Notes: generated by a model not told the origin, from the sequence alone. Shown: positions 1-9,403, counted from the first letter of the stretch. The stretch: DNA of 64,000 nt from Streptomyces marokkonensis (GCF_008312835.1 NZ_VSKS01000001.1:62001-126000), one strand, 5' to 3'. Program-made: numbers and translations.

Positions 1-114
1 GTCCTGCGCTGCAAGGCCAACCTGCTCACCCGGCTGCACGGCCTCGACGAACTCGTCGGCCCGGTCGACACCCAGTCCGTCTACGTCACCATCGCCAACC
101 CGCTGCACGCATGA
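1..114 (+). CDS. C-terminal end of an IucA/IucC-family (NIS) siderophore synthetase (partial)
   Basis: Only the last 37 codons are in the window. The frame is open from base 1, and the visible piece (RCKANLLTRLHGLDE, then IANPLHA at the end) resembles the FhuF/IucA-IucC C-terminus of NRPS-independent siderophore synthetases, which condense hydroxamate amines with carboxylates. The stop overlaps the next start as ATGA, so the acyltransferase that follows is translationally coupled. The family call rests on this short tail and on that neighbour; the substrate cannot be told. Confidence 0.55.
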   Translation, partial: VLRCKANLLTRLHGLDELVGPVDTQSVYVTIANPLHA

Positions 115-680
115 GCCCCGGCCACATCGCCGACTGGGGTCCGGCCCGCACACCCGCGGGCCCGTTCCGGCTCGTCCCCGTCCAGGTGGAACGGGATCTG
201 CCCCTTCTGGCACGGTGGATGAACGACCCGGCCGTCGCCGCGTTCTGGGAACTGTCCGGACCGCCGGCGCTGACCGCGGACCACGTACGCGCCCAGCTCA
301 CCGGCGACGGCCGCAGCGTCCCGTGCCTGGGTGTCCTCGACGGTACGCCGATGAGCTACTGGGAGATCTACCGCGCCGATCTCGATCCCCTGGCCCGCCA
401 CTATCCGTCCCGGCCCCACGACACCGGACTCCACGTCCTCATCGGCGCCGCCCGTGACCGGGGCCGGGGCCTCGGCAGCCTCCTGCTCAGGACGGTCGCC
501 GACCTCGTCCTCGACAACCGGCCCGCCTCTCCCCGCGTGGTCGCCGAACCCGACCTGCGGAACACGCCCTCCGTCACCGCGTTCCTGAATGCGGGCTTCC
601 GCTTCTCCGCCGAGGCCGATCTGCCCGGCAAGCGCGCCGCCCTCATGATCCGGGACCGCTCCCTGCGCCGACTGCTCTAG
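111..680 (+). CDS. GNAT acyltransferase, IucB-like siderophore N-acyltransferase
   Basis: 189 aa. Members of this GNAT subfamily transfer an acyl group from acyl-CoA to an N6-hydroxylysine or N-hydroxydiamine, making the hydroxamate unit that a NIS synthetase joins. The segment around residues 83-98 (YWEIYRADLDPLARHY) is the subfamily signature. The acyl-CoA loop RDRGRGLG lies at 115-122, and the C-terminal beta-strand/helix (VVAEPD...AFLNAGFRF) at 143-165. It starts inside the stop of the upstream synthetase (ATGA overlap), so it is the last gene of a siderophore operon that begins outside the window. Iron control would act on that unseen promoter. The specific acyl donor is not readable. 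Confidence 0.8.
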   Translation: MSPGHIADWGPARTPAGPFRLVPVQVERDLPLLARWMNDPAVAAFWELSGPPALTADHVRAQLTGDGRSVPCLGVLDGTPMSYWEIYRADLDPLARHYPSRPHDTGLHVLIGAARDRGRGLGSLLLRTVADLVLDNRPASPRVVAEPDLRNTPSVTAFLNAGFRFSAEADLPGKRAALMIRDRSLRRLL

Positions 681-803
681 CGCCGTCACCGTTCTCACCC
701 GTACGACTCCCTTCCCCCGACCGAGGAGCCTCGTCTTGATCGCGTCCCCAGCCCTCGCGGTGATCGCACGAATGTCAGCGCCGGGTCGTAGGGTGGTCGC
801 GCT

Positions 804-2816
804 ATGACGAAGCCCTCACTCCCCGAACTCCTCCATGCCGCCGTCGCAGCCGTCGGCGGCACGGAGCGCCCCGGCCAGGTGGCCATGGCCGAAGCCGTCG
901 CCGAGGCGATCGACGACGGCTCCCATCTGCTGGTCCAGGCCGGCACCGGCACCGGAAAGTCCCTGGGCTACCTGGTGCCCGCGCTCGCGCACGGGGAGAG
1001 GGTGGTGGTGGCGACGGCGACCCTGGCCCTGCAGCGCCAGCTCGTTGAGCGGGACCTGCCGCGCACGGTGGAATCCCTGCACCCGCTGCTGCGCCGGCGC
1101 CCCGAGTTCGCGATGCTCAAGGGCCGCTCCAACTATCTGTGTCTGCACCGGCTCCACGAGGGTGTTCCGCAGGACGAGGAGGAAGGGCTGTTCGACCAGT
1201 TCGAGGCGGCCGCCCCCACCAGCAGACTGGGCCAGGACCTGCTGCGCCTGCGCGACTGGTCGGACGGGACGGAGACCGGCGACCGGGACGATCTGACCCC
1301 GGGCGTGTCCGACCGCGCCTGGTCCCAGGTGTCGGTGTCGTCGCGGGAGTGCCTGGGTGCCACGAAGTGCGCCTACGGTGCCGAGTGCTTCGCCGAGAGC
1401 GCCCGTGAGCGCGCGAAACTGGCCGAGGTGGTCGTCACCAATCACGCCCTGCTCGCGATCGACGCCATCGAGGGCGCGCCGGTGCTCCCGCAGCACGAGG
1501 TGCTGATCGTCGACGAGGCCCATGAGCTGGTCTCCCGGGTCACCGGGGTCGCCACCGGGGAGCTCACCCCCGGGCAGGTCAACCGCGCGGTGCGGCGCGC
1601 CGCGAAGCTGGTCGACGAGAAGGCGGCGGACCAGCTCCAGACCGCCGCCGAGGGGTTCGAACGGCTGATGGAGCTGGCCCTCCCGGGCCGGCTGGAGGAG
1701 ATCCCGGAGGACCTCGGCTACGCGCTCATGGCGCTGCGCGATGCCTGCCGGACGGTCATCTCCGCGATCGGGAGCACCCGCGACAAGTCCGTCCAGGACG
1801 AGGACGCGGTCCGCAAACAGGCGCTGGCCTCCGTGGAGAGCGTGCACGACGTGGCGGAGCGGATCACGAACGGTTCCGAATGGGACGTCGTCTGGTACGA
1901 GCGTCACGACCGCTTCGGCGCGTCCCTGCGTGTGGCGCCCATGTCCGTCTCGGGCCTGCTGCGCGAGAAGCTGTTCACCGACCGTTCCGTGGTGCTGACG
2001 TCCGCGACGCTGAAGCTGGGCGGCGACTTCAACGGAGTGGGGGCGTCGCTGGGACTCGGCGCCGAGGGGACCGAGGACGACGACCTCCCGCATTGGAAGG
2101 GTGTGGACGTCGGTTCGCCGTTCGACTACCCCAGGCAGGGCATCCTGTACGTCGCGAAGCATCTGGCACGCCCGGCCCGTGACGGGGACCGCGCGGACAT
2201 GCTGGACGAACTCACCGAGCTGATCCAGGCGGCGGGCGGCCGCACCCTGGGGCTGTTCTCCTCCATGCGGGCCGCGCAGCTCGCCGCCGAGGAGCTGCGG
2301 TCGCGCATTCCGGAGTTCCCGATCCTCCTCCAGGGCGAGGAGACGCTCGGCGAGCTGATCAAGAACTTCGCGGCCGACCCGAAGACCTGCCTCTTCGGCA
2401 CGCTGTCGCTCTGGCAGGGCGTCGACGTACCGGGCCCGAGCTGCCAGCTGGTGGTCATGGACAAGATTCCCTTCCCGCGTCCGGACGACCCCTTGATGAG
2501 CGCCCGCCAGAAGGCCGTGGAGGAGGCCGGTGGCAACGGGTTCATGGCGGTCGCCGCCACCCACGCCGCGCTGCTCATGGCGCAGGGCGCCGGCCGTCTG
2601 GTCCGTGCCTCGGGCGACCGGGGGGTGGTGGCCGTACTGGACCAGCGGCTGGCCACCGCTCGCTACGGGAGCTATCTGAAGGCGTCGCTGCCCGACTTCT
2701 GGTACACGACGGATCGCAACCAGGTCAGGAAGTCGCTGGCCGCCATCGACGCGGCGGCCAGGCGGACGGAGGCCGAGGCGGAAGCCGGCTCGCCGGAGCA
2801 GACCGGGGCGCAGTGA
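804..2816 (+). CDS. DinG/XPD-family ATP-dependent DNA helicase
   Basis: 670 aa. Superfamily 2, 5'-3' iron-sulfur helicase that unwinds forked or R-loop DNA during repair. Walker A AGTGTGKS is at 46-53 and the DEAH box at 237-240. Four cysteines at 113, 183, 189 and 195 fit the XPD/DinG [4Fe-4S] domain, and motif VI QGAGRLVR starts near 594. A -10-like TAGGGT at 789-794 leaves a leader of only a few bases. It is convergent with lexA, with a long palindrome between them. No LexA box is visible upstream, so SOS control is not supported by the sequence despite the neighbour. Confidence 0.93.
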   Translation: MTKPSLPELLHAAVAAVGGTERPGQVAMAEAVAEAIDDGSHLLVQAGTGTGKSLGYLVPALAHGERVVVATATLALQRQLVERDLPRTVESLHPLLRRRPEFAMLKGRSNYLCLHRLHEGVPQDEEEGLFDQFEAAAPTSRLGQDLLRLRDWSDGTETGDRDDLTPGVSDRAWSQVSVSSRECLGATKCAYGAECFAESARERAKLAEVVVTNHALLAIDAIEGAPVLPQHEVLIVDEAHELVSRVTGVATGELTPGQVNRAVRRAAKLVDEKAADQLQTAAEGFERLMELALPGRLEEIPEDLGYALMALRDACRTVISAIGSTRDKSVQDEDAVRKQALASVESVHDVAERITNGSEWDVVWYERHDRFGASLRVAPMSVSGLLREKLFTDRSVVLTSATLKLGGDFNGVGASLGLGAEGTEDDDLPHWKGVDVGSPFDYPRQGILYVAKHLARPARDGDRADMLDELTELIQAAGGRTLGLFSSMRAAQLAAEELRSRIPEFPILLQGEETLGELIKNFAADPKTCLFGTLSLWQGVDVPGPSCQLVVMDKIPFPRPDDPLMSARQKAVEEAGGNGFMAVAATHAALLMAQGAGRLVRASGDRGVVAVLDQRLATARYGSYLKASLPDFWYTTDRNQVRKSLAAIDAAARRTEAEAEAGSPEQTGAQ

Positions 2817-2854
2817 TCCCGGGGCGTGGCTCGGTACGGCGGCACGCCACCGTT

Positions 2855-2878
2855 CGGTGGCGGCCGCGGCCGCCACCG
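2855..2878. terminator. Perfect palindrome between helicase and lexA
   Basis: A 24-bp perfect palindrome (arms CGGTGGCGGCCG) lies between two convergent genes. It can form a GC-rich hairpin on either strand and probably ends both transcripts. There is no T-tract, as is usual in Streptomyces. Confidence 0.6.
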
Positions 2879-2974
2879 GGCGGGTCCGGACAGCACAGGA
2901 CCCCGGAACCGGCGCAGGGGTCCCGGGGCCCGGTCAGGGGCGGGGCGGCGGTCGGGGCCGGCCCCACGCTGTGC

Positions 2975-3754
2975 TCAGACGCGGCGCAGAACGGCCACCA
3001 CCTTGCCCAGAATGGTCGCGTCGTCGCCGGGGATCGGCTCATAGGCCGCGTTGTGCGGGAGCAGCCACACGTGGCCGTCCTCGCGCTTGAAGCGCTTGAC
3101 GGTCGCCTCGCCGTCGAGCATCGCCGCCACGATGTCACCGTTCTCGGCGACCGGCTGGCGGCGGACGGTGACCCAGTCGCCGTCACAGATCGCGGCCTCG
3201 ATCATCGAGTCACCCACGACCTTCAGCACGAACAGCTCCCCGTCACCGACGAGCTGCCGGGGGAGCGGGAAGACGTCCTCGACGGACTCCTCGGCGAGGA
3301 TCGGGCCACCGGCGGCGATGCGGCCGACCAGCGGGACGTAGGACGCGGCCGGCTTCCCGGCGGTGTCCGTCGGCTGCACGGACGCGGCCTGGTCGGAGCC
3401 GCGCACCTCGTACGCCCGCGGGCGGTGCGGGTCGCGGCGCAGGAAGCCCTTGCGCTCGAGCGCCATGAGCTGGTGCGCGACCGAGGAGGTGCTGGAGAGG
3501 CCGACCGCCTGGCCGATCTCGCGCATCGACGGCGGGTACCCCCGTCGCTGCACCGAGTCCCTGATGACCTCGATCACCCGGCGCTGGCGATCGGTGAGTC
3601 CGGAGCTGTCCGCCCGGATGCCGGGAGGTCGGCCCGGCAGGGAGCGCTTTGGCCCCTCCGGATTCGTGGCTTCGTTCATCGCATGCGCCGGCTCGAGTCG
3701 GCCCTGGGAGCGGTCCTGGGCAGTGATGGCGGCACTGTCTGCGGTGGTGGTCAC
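2975..3754 (-). CDS. lexA: LexA, SOS-response repressor with autocleavage domain
   Basis: 259 aa. Represses DNA-damage genes; RecA filaments trigger self-cleavage. A winged helix-turn-helix occupies about 52-117 (recognition helix [14 protein letters not shown]). The cleavage bond is Ala148-Gly149 (RIAAGGP), the catalytic Ser is 183 (GDSM) and Lys is 220. I chose the GTG at 3754 because GAGAGGGG lies just upstream. The frame stays open further but runs through low-complexity sequence containing the operator. An SOS box sits 61-74 bp upstream of the start, so autoregulation is expected. It is divergent from nrdR. Confidence 0.97.
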   Translation of the reverse strand: MTTTADSAAITAQDRSQGRLEPAHAMNEATNPEGPKRSLPGRPPGIRADSSGLTDRQRRVIEVIRDSVQRRGYPPSMREIGQAVGLSSTSSVAHQLMALERKGFLRRDPHRPRAYEVRGSDQAASVQPTDTAGKPAASYVPLVGRIAAGGPILAEESVEDVFPLPRQLVGDGELFVLKVVGDSMIEAAICDGDWVTVRRQPVAENGDIVAAMLDGEATVKRFKREDGHVWLLPHNAAYEPIPGDDATILGKVVAVLRRV

Positions 3755-3814
3755 GTCGGCCCCTCTCGATGGTCTCCCTGCAGCACAACGGTAGTTGCTT
3801 TCGAAAGGTTGCGC

Positions 3815-3828
3815 CAAACACACGTTCG
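3815..3828. promoter_or_regulatory. LexA (SOS) box of lexA
   Basis: CAAACACACGTTCG reads on the lexA strand as CGAAC-N4-GTTTG, one base from the Gram-positive/actinobacterial consensus CGAAC-N4-GTTCG. It lies 61 bp upstream of the lexA GTG, where a self-repressing operator is expected. Confidence 0.75.
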
Positions 3829-4116
3829 AGTGAAAAATTGCGAATTGCCATACGCAATCTCTCTCCGGGGTGTATTGGTCGCCGCGCTTCCTGCCGGACA
3901 AACGGGCCATTTGTTGTACTCTTCACCGCCGAGGTGATGGCCTCCCGGCGTTGCGGCCCCAGTCTGCCATCGGGCGCCCCGAAGTACCGGAAGCGGCCCC
4001 CGCCCGGCTCGGGAGTCGCACGCCTCCTCCCCTCCGCGGGCACGGCGTCTCCCCGTCGGGCGGCCCGCCGGCCGCGTGTCCGCGCGACACGCGTGCCGGA
4101 CGTGAATGTATGAGCC

Positions 4117-4132
4117 AATCCCCACATCTAGT
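4117..4132. promoter_or_regulatory. NrdR box 1 upstream of nrdRJ
   Basis: TCCCCACATCTAGTGG matches about 10 of 16 positions of the NrdR-box consensus (acaCwAtATaTwGtgt), including the CACAT/TAGTG core. It is the distal one of two boxes. Confidence 0.7.
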
Positions 4133-4147
4133 GGTTGGATTGCGGTA

Positions 4148-4163
4148 GCAGCCCAGAAGTTGT
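4148..4163. promoter_or_regulatory. NrdR box 2 upstream of nrdRJ
   Basis: AGCCCAGAAGTTGTGG is a second NrdR-box-like 16-mer, offset exactly 31 bp (about three helical turns) from box 1. That tandem spacing is known for NrdR-regulated nrd promoters. The boxes lie about 110-155 bp before the nrdR start, so NrdR should repress its own operon. Confidence 0.7.
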
Positions 4164-4273
4164 GGTCCCCCGGGTCTCCGCGCCCTCCGCGATCGCCTAT
4201 GCTGGTGCTGCTTCGTGAGGCCCGTGAGGCCCAGCGAGGCCGTTGAGTCTGCTGTGAGGAGGGTTGGGAGTTC

Positions 4274-4831
4274 ATGCACTGCCCCTTCTGCAGGCACCCC
4301 GACAGCCGTGTCGTCGACAGCCGTACGACCGACGACGGCACGTCGATCCGCAGGCGCCGCCAGTGTCCGGACTGCTCCCGTCGTTTCACGACCGTGGAGA
4401 CGTGTTCGCTCATGGTGGTCAAGCGGTCCGGAGTCACCGAGCCCTTCAGCCGCACCAAGATCATCAACGGTGTGCGCAAGGCCTGTCAGGGGCGGCCCGT
4501 CACCGAGGACGCCCTCGCCCAGCTCGGCCAGCGGGTCGAGGAGGCGGTGCGGGCCACCGGAAGCGCCGAGCTGACCACCCATGACGTGGGGCTGGCCATA
4601 CTCGGCCCGTTGCAGGAGCTCGACCTCGTCGCCTATCTGCGGTTCGCGTCCGTCTACCGGGCGTTCGACTCGCTCGAGGACTTCGAGGCCGCGATCGGGG
4701 AACTCCGTCGGGCGCAGCGGCCCGCCGCGGACGACGGGGACGGCGACGGAGCCGTCCCGGGGAGCCAGGAAGACGACAGCGGGTCCGGAGGGACCGTCCA
4801 GGTCCCCGAACCCGCTCCCGCCGCCGACTGA
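4274..4831 (+). CDS. nrdR: NrdR, ATP-cone repressor of ribonucleotide reductase genes
   Basis: 185 aa. Nucleotide-sensing repressor of nrd operons. An N-terminal zinc ribbon uses Cys3, Cys6, Cys31 and Cys34. An ATP-cone fills about 49-139 (MVVKRSG...FDSLEDF) and binds dATP/ATP. The last 35 residues are an acidic, low-complexity tail beyond the usual roughly 150-aa length. The start has a GGAGG in GAGGAGGGTTGGGAG upstream. It is followed at 165 bp by nrdJ on the same strand and preceded by two NrdR boxes. Confidence 0.97.
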   Translation: MHCPFCRHPDSRVVDSRTTDDGTSIRRRRQCPDCSRRFTTVETCSLMVVKRSGVTEPFSRTKIINGVRKACQGRPVTEDALAQLGQRVEEAVRATGSAELTTHDVGLAILGPLQELDLVAYLRFASVYRAFDSLEDFEAAIGELRRAQRPAADDGDGDGAVPGSQEDDSGSGGTVQVPEPAPAAD

Positions 4832-4996
4832 CCGGCGGTCCGGGCCCGGACGCCAGATGCGGGGTTCCGGCCGGGCGGCGGCGATGAGAAGACCAGTTGC
4901 GGGCAGGTGAGTGGGTGCCCGCAGCACCAGACAGAACACCGTGCCACGGGAACATCGGGGCACTTCAGGGCGTTTTCGCCCGTACAGGGAGGCGGC

Positions 4997-7891
4997 ATGA
5001 CAGAGACGGCGAGCGGTCCGGCACGGAGTTCCCGAGCCAAGGGCAACAAGGCCGGCAGGGGACTGCGTGTCGAGCGCATCCACACCACCCCGGGAGTCCA
5101 CCCCTACGACGAGGTGGCCTGGGAGCGCCGTGACGTCGTCATGACCAACTGGCGCGACGGCTCGGTCAACTTCGAGCAGCGCGGCGTCGAGTTCCCCGAC
5201 TTCTGGTCGGTGAACGCGGTCAACATCGTCACCAGCAAGTACTTCCGCGGTGCCGTCGGCACCCCGCAGCGCGAGACCGGCCTCAAGCAGCTGATCGACC
5301 GCATCGTGAAGACGTACCGGAAGGCCGGTGAGGACCACAAGTACTTCGCCTCGCCCGCCGACGCCGAGATCTTCGAGCACGAGCTGGCGTACGCCCTCCT
5401 GCACCAGATCTTCAGCTTCAACAGCCCCGTGTGGTTCAACGTGGGCACGCCCCAGCCCCAGCAGGTCTCCGCCTGCTTCATCCTGTCCGTCGACGACTCC
5501 ATGGAGTCGATCCTCGACTGGTACAAGGAAGAGGGGATGATCTTCAAGGGCGGCTCCGGAGCCGGCCTGAACCTCTCCCGCATCCGCTCCTCCAAGGAAC
5601 TGCTCTCCTCCGGCGGCAACGCCTCGGGGCCTGTCTCCTTCATGCGCGGAGCCGACGCCTCCGCCGGAACGATCAAGTCCGGTGGCGCCACCCGCCGCGC
5701 CGCCAAGATGGTCGTCCTCGACGTGGACCACCCGGACATCGAGGACTTCGTCGAGACCAAGGTCAAGGAGGAGGAGAAGATCCGCGTCCTGCGCGACGCG
5801 GGCTTCGACATGGACCTGGGCGGCGACGACATCGCCTCCGTCCAGTACCAGAACGCCAACAACTCGGTCCGCGTCAACGACGAGTTCATGCAGGCGGTCG
5901 AGCAGGGCGGAAAGTTCGGCCTGCGCGCCCGGATGACCGGTGAGGTCATCGAGGAGGTCGACGCCAAGGCGCTCTTCCGCAAGATCGCCGAGGCCGCGTG
6001 GGCCTGTGCCGACCCGGGCATCCAGTACGACGGCGTCATCAACAACTGGCACACCTGCCCCGAGTCCGGCCGGATCACCGCGTCGAACCCGTGCAGCGAG
6101 TACATGCACCTGGACAACACGTCCTGCAACCTGGCCTCGCTGAACCTGATGAAGTTCCTCAAGGACGACGGCCAGGGCAACCAGTCCTTCGAGACCGAGC
6201 GTTTCCAGAAGGTCGTCGAGCTGGTCATCACCGCGATGGACATCTCGATCTGCTTCGCGGACTTCCCGACCCAGAAGATCGGCGAGAACACGCGCGCCTT
6301 CCGCCAGCTCGGCATCGGCTACGCCAACCTCGGCGCCCTGCTGATGGCGACCGGCCACGCCTACGACTCGGAGGGCGGCCGTGCCCTCGCCAGCGCGATC
6401 ACCTCACTGATGACGGGTACGGCGTACCGGCGCTCCGCCGAGCTCGCCGCAGTTGTCGGCCCGTACGACGGCTACGCCCGCAACGCCGACGCACACCAGC
6501 GCGTCATGAAGCAGCACGCCGACGCCAACGGCACCGCCGTGCGCATGGACGACCTGGACAGCCCGGTGTGGGCCGCGGCCACCGAGGCCTGGCAGGACGT
6601 GCTGCGCGTCGGTGAGAAGAACGGCTTCCGCAATTCCCAGGCCTCCGTGCTCGCCCCGACCGGCACCATCGGTCTGGCGATGTCCTGCGACACCACCGGT
6701 GTCGAGCCCGACCTGGCGCTGGTGAAGTTCAAGAAGCTGGTCGGCGGCGGTTCGATGCAGATCGTCAACGGCACCGTCCCGCAGGCCCTGCGCCGCCTGG
6801 GCTACCAGGAGGAGCAGATCGAGGCGATCGTCGCCCACATCGCCGACCACGGCAATGTGATCGACGCCCCCGGTCTCAAGCAGGAGCACTACGAGGTCTT
6901 CGACTGCGCCATGGGCGAGCGCGCCATCTCCCCGATGGGCCACGTCCGCATGATGGCCGCGATCCAGCCCTGGATCTCCGGTGCCATCTCCAAGACGGTC
7001 AACATGCCGGAGACGGCGACCGTCGAGGAGGTCGAGGAGATCTACTTCGAGGCCTGGAAGCTGGGCGTGAAGGCGCTCGCCATCTACCGCGACAACTGCA
7101 AGGTCGGCCAGCCGCTCTCCGCGAAGACCAAGGAGAAGGAGAAGGCCGAGGTCACCGAGAAGGCCGAGGAGACGATCCGCGCCGCGGTCGAGAAGGTGGT
7201 CGAGTACCGCCCGGTCCGCAAGCGCCTCCCGAAGGGCCGTCCCGGCATCACCACCTCCTTCACGGTCGGCGGCGCCGAGGGCTACATGACGGCCAACTCC
7301 TACCCGGACGACGGTCTCGGCGAGGTCTTCCTGAAGATGTCCAAGCAGGGCTCGACGCTCGCGGGCATGATGGACGCCTTCTCCATCGCCGTCTCGGTGG
7401 GTCTGCAGTACGGCGTCCCGCTGGAGACGTACGTCTCGAAGTTCACCAACATGCGCTTCGAGCCGGCCGGCATGACGGACGACCCGGACGTGCGGATGGC
7501 GCAGTCGATCGTCGACTACATCTTCCGCCGCCTGGCGCTGGACTTCCTGCCCTTCGAGACGCGCTCCGCGCTCGGCATCCACTCCGCCGAGGAGCGCCAG
7601 CGTCACCTGGAGACCGGTTCGTACGAGCCGTCGGACGACGAGGTCGACGTCGAGGGCCTGGCCCAGTCGGCGCCGCGGGCCCAGGAGCTGAAGGCGGTCG
7701 CCACGCCGAAGGCCGGGGCCGAGGTGGCCGTGCCGGACCCGAAGCAGGCCCACACCAGCGCGGAACTGGTCGAGATGCAGCTGGGCATCCAGGCCGACGC
7801 CCCGCTGTGCTTCTCCTGCGGTACGAAGATGCAGCGGGCCGGCTCCTGCTACATCTGCGAGGGCTGCGGCTCGACGAGCGGCTGCAGCTGA
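4997..7891 (+). CDS. nrdJ: NrdJ, class II (adenosylcobalamin-dependent) ribonucleotide reductase
   Basis: 964 aa. Reduces ribonucleotides to deoxyribonucleotides with vitamin B12, with or without oxygen. The thiyl-radical Cys366 lies in N-P-C-S-E (Asn364, Glu368). The redox pair is Cys160 (SACFILS) and Cys377. The phosphate-binding loop APTGTIG follows NSQASVL. The last 27 residues carry Cys938, 941, 951, 954, 957 and 963, a CxxC-rich swinging tail that relays reducing power. I took the ATG at 4997 because GGGAGG precedes it; 30 more codons upstream are open but look non-coding. No cobalamin riboswitch is visible; control appears to be through NrdR. Confidence 0.97.
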   Translation: MTETASGPARSSRAKGNKAGRGLRVERIHTTPGVHPYDEVAWERRDVVMTNWRDGSVNFEQRGVEFPDFWSVNAVNIVTSKYFRGAVGTPQRETGLKQLIDRIVKTYRKAGEDHKYFASPADAEIFEHELAYALLHQIFSFNSPVWFNVGTPQPQQVSACFILSVDDSMESILDWYKEEGMIFKGGSGAGLNLSRIRSSKELLSSGGNASGPVSFMRGADASAGTIKSGGATRRAAKMVVLDVDHPDIEDFVETKVKEEEKIRVLRDAGFDMDLGGDDIASVQYQNANNSVRVNDEFMQAVEQGGKFGLRARMTGEVIEEVDAKALFRKIAEAAWACADPGIQYDGVINNWHTCPESGRITASNPCSEYMHLDNTSCNLASLNLMKFLKDDGQGNQSFETERFQKVVELVITAMDISICFADFPTQKIGENTRAFRQLGIGYANLGALLMATGHAYDSEGGRALASAITSLMTGTAYRRSAELAAVVGPYDGYARNADAHQRVMKQHADANGTAVRMDDLDSPVWAAATEAWQDVLRVGEKNGFRNSQASVLAPTGTIGLAMSCDTTGVEPDLALVKFKKLVGGGSMQIVNGTVPQALRRLGYQEEQIEAIVAHIADHGNVIDAPGLKQEHYEVFDCAMGERAISPMGHVRMMAAIQPWISGAISKTVNMPETATVEEVEEIYFEAWKLGVKALAIYRDNCKVGQPLSAKTKEKEKAEVTEKAEETIRAAVEKVVEYRPVRKRLPKGRPGITTSFTVGGAEGYMTANSYPDDGLGEVFLKMSKQGSTLAGMMDAFSIAVSVGLQYGVPLETYVSKFTNMRFEPAGMTDDPDVRMAQSIVDYIFRRLALDFLPFETRSALGIHSAEERQRHLETGSYEPSDDEVDVEGLAQSAPRAQELKAVATPKAGAEVAVPDPKQAHTSAELVEMQLGIQADAPLCFSCGTKMQRAGSCYICEGCGSTSGCS

Positions 7892-7927
7892 CGCGCCCGG
7901 GCGCTGCCCGGGAGTGAGGAACGCGCC

Positions 7928-7963
7928 AGGGCGGTGGTGCCGGGGTACCGGCACCACCGCCCT
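7928..7963. terminator. Bidirectional terminator nrdJ / terD
   Basis: A perfect 16-bp stem (arms 7928-7943 and 7948-7963) with loop GGTA lies between the convergent nrdJ and TerD genes. It has no T-tract. Confidence 0.8.
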
Positions 7964-8001
7964 CGGTGTTCCGCTGTGCGCGCCGCCCGGGGCGCGCCGG
8001 G

Positions 8002-8535
8002 TCACGCCCGGCGGGAGGCCCCCATCGCGCGCGAGAAGGCCGCCGGGTCGCCCTCGAACCCCTGGACGCCGGGGCGGAACCCCCAGGGGCCCGACCCTTC
8101 CCGGACGAACTCCGCGACCGTCGCCGCCATGGCCCCGGGGACGCCGCCGAAGTCGTCCTCGGCCAGGACGGTGTACCCCTCGCGGATCCGCAGACCCGGG
8201 TTGCCCACCCCGGAGAACGTCCGCGGTGCCTGGTGCTGCTGGACGACCACACCGACCACCACGCGCGCGTACCGCTCGTCGAGCCGGTCCAGCTCCAGGG
8301 TCATGACCTCGTCGTAGCCGAAGCCCAGGCCGTCCTTGCTGTCCCGGTTGAGCGTGATCGTGCCGTCGGGGGAGCGACTGTCGAAGTGCACCACATAGGC
8401 GGGATCGCCGTGCGGGTCGCTCGCCGGATAGGGCGCGGCGACGAGATCCAGGTCGGTGGTGGGCGCACCCGACGGACTCGGATCCCACCTCAGCGCGATC
8501 TCGACCTTGCGGATGCCCTTGTTGAGGCCGTTCAC
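8002..8535 (-). CDS. TerD-family protein
   Basis: 177 aa. TerD-fold proteins bind Ca2+ and occur in tellurite-resistance or stress clusters; in Streptomyces many single copies exist whose roles are mostly unknown. The family shows in MNGLNKGIRKVEIALRWDPS, the DLDLVA strand, the HFDSRSPDGTITLNRD loop and the repeated acidic DDF/GFRPG segments. It stands alone: no other ter gene is adjacent. A tellurite phenotype should not be assumed. Confidence 0.88.
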   Translation of the reverse strand: MNGLNKGIRKVEIALRWDPSPSGAPTTDLDLVAAPYPASDPHGDPAYVVHFDSRSPDGTITLNRDSKDGLGFGYDEVMTLELDRLDERYARVVVGVVVQQHQAPRTFSGVGNPGLRIREGYTVLAEDDFGGVPGAMAATVAEFVREGSGPWGFRPGVQGFEGDPAAFSRAMGASRRA

Positions 8536-8679
8536 CAGTATTCCCCTTCCTCGTGACCGTCCGCCGGCTCACCCCAACTGCCGGGCGTCTGCGGCAGGTT
8601 GTCCATCCTGCCACGCACCCGGCGGCGGGTGCCGGTAAGCAGTCCCTCCGAGGGTGACCGGCGCCACGCTTCCTGGCCT

Positions 8680-8685
8680 TACGAT
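8680..8685 (+). promoter_or_regulatory. -10 box of a leaderless transcript
   Basis: TACGAT sits 6 nt before the GTG at 8692, so transcription probably starts at the start codon. No Shine-Dalgarno sequence precedes that GTG. Confidence 0.5.
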
Positions 8686-8691
8686 GGCGCG

Positions 8692-9297
8692 GTGCTGGTC
8701 AAGTGGATTCGCTGCACCGTGGTGGACCGCCGCGGGTTCGAGCGGGGGCAGCGGAAGTGGGCGGGGCTTCTGGGGGAGCCGGGGTTTCGCGGGCAGGGAG
8801 GGGGATGGAGCCGGGGCCGGTCGGACGTGGCGCACATCTTCTCCTTCTGGGAGAGCCGCGCCTTCTACGACTCCTTCATGGCGCGCTCCCACGACCGGCT
8901 CGCCTCGGCCCAGTCGGGCACCTTCAAGGACGCCCAGGTCAGACTCTTCGACCACCGCTTCGACGTGAAGACCGGGTTCGAACCGCGCTTCACCGACGCC
9001 GACCTGCTCAGGGTCGCCCTGTGCCGGATCCACGAGGAGCGGGCGGAGCACTTCGTCCTGATGCAGGAGAAGGTCTGGAACCCGGCGATGGCCGGCTCGC
9101 CCGGCATGGTCCGGGGTCTCTTCGGGGAGGCGCCCGGGAACGAGTTCCTGGTCCTGTCGATGTGGCGCTCGGCAGCCGAGCACGGCAAGTACCGCACCGA
9201 GCGGGTGGAGCGGCTCGCCCTGCGGGCGCAGACGGAGGCCGACGTCGCGGCCCTGGCGGGGGACATCGTCGACATGGAAGCGACCTGGACGGTTTGA
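8692..9297 (+). CDS. Conserved protein with duplicated YdbC/DUF4937-like (ABM-type) fold
   Basis: 201 aa. I do not know the function. Both halves begin with a similar beta strand (VLVKWIRCTVVD and LLRVALCRI) and contain an FSFW/LSMWRS strand followed by helix residues, the look of two dimeric alpha/beta-barrel (antibiotic-biosynthesis-monooxygenase-like) units, as in YdbC/DUF4937 proteins. The GTG start is chosen because a -10 hexamer lies 6 nt upstream. The frame stays open 31 codons further up with no ribosome-binding site. Confidence 0.7.
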   Translation: MLVKWIRCTVVDRRGFERGQRKWAGLLGEPGFRGQGGGWSRGRSDVAHIFSFWESRAFYDSFMARSHDRLASAQSGTFKDAQVRLFDHRFDVKTGFEPRFTDADLLRVALCRIHEERAEHFVLMQEKVWNPAMAGSPGMVRGLFGEAPGNEFLVLSMWRSAAEHGKYRTERVERLALRAQTEADVAALAGDIVDMEATWTV

Positions 9298-9403
9298 TCC
9301 TCCGGTCCGGGAGCAGGTGTTCCGGTGCGTCGCGCGGTGGAGGACCTGTGTGACGTACGCCGTACGGGGCCCGCACGATTCCCCGTCGGGACGTCACTCG
9401 ATC

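Noticed and set aside
816-2876. 686-aa open frame on the minus strand
   Set aside because: It is a full-length antisense shadow of the DinG-type helicase; the composition is typical of GC-rich out-of-frame translation and there is no start signal.
3755-4273. Cobalamin riboswitch before nrdRJ
   Set aside because: I found no B12-box-like segment in this gap. The known riboswitch belongs to the class I nrdAB operon.
8002-8535. Tellurite-resistance operon
   Set aside because: Only a single TerD-type gene is present; no terA, terB, terC or terZ neighbours.
3923-8614. Two very long minus-strand frames (811 and 736 aa)
   Set aside because: They run antisense through nrdR and nrdJ, and the second continues into the true TerD gene, whose own start at 8535 is clear.
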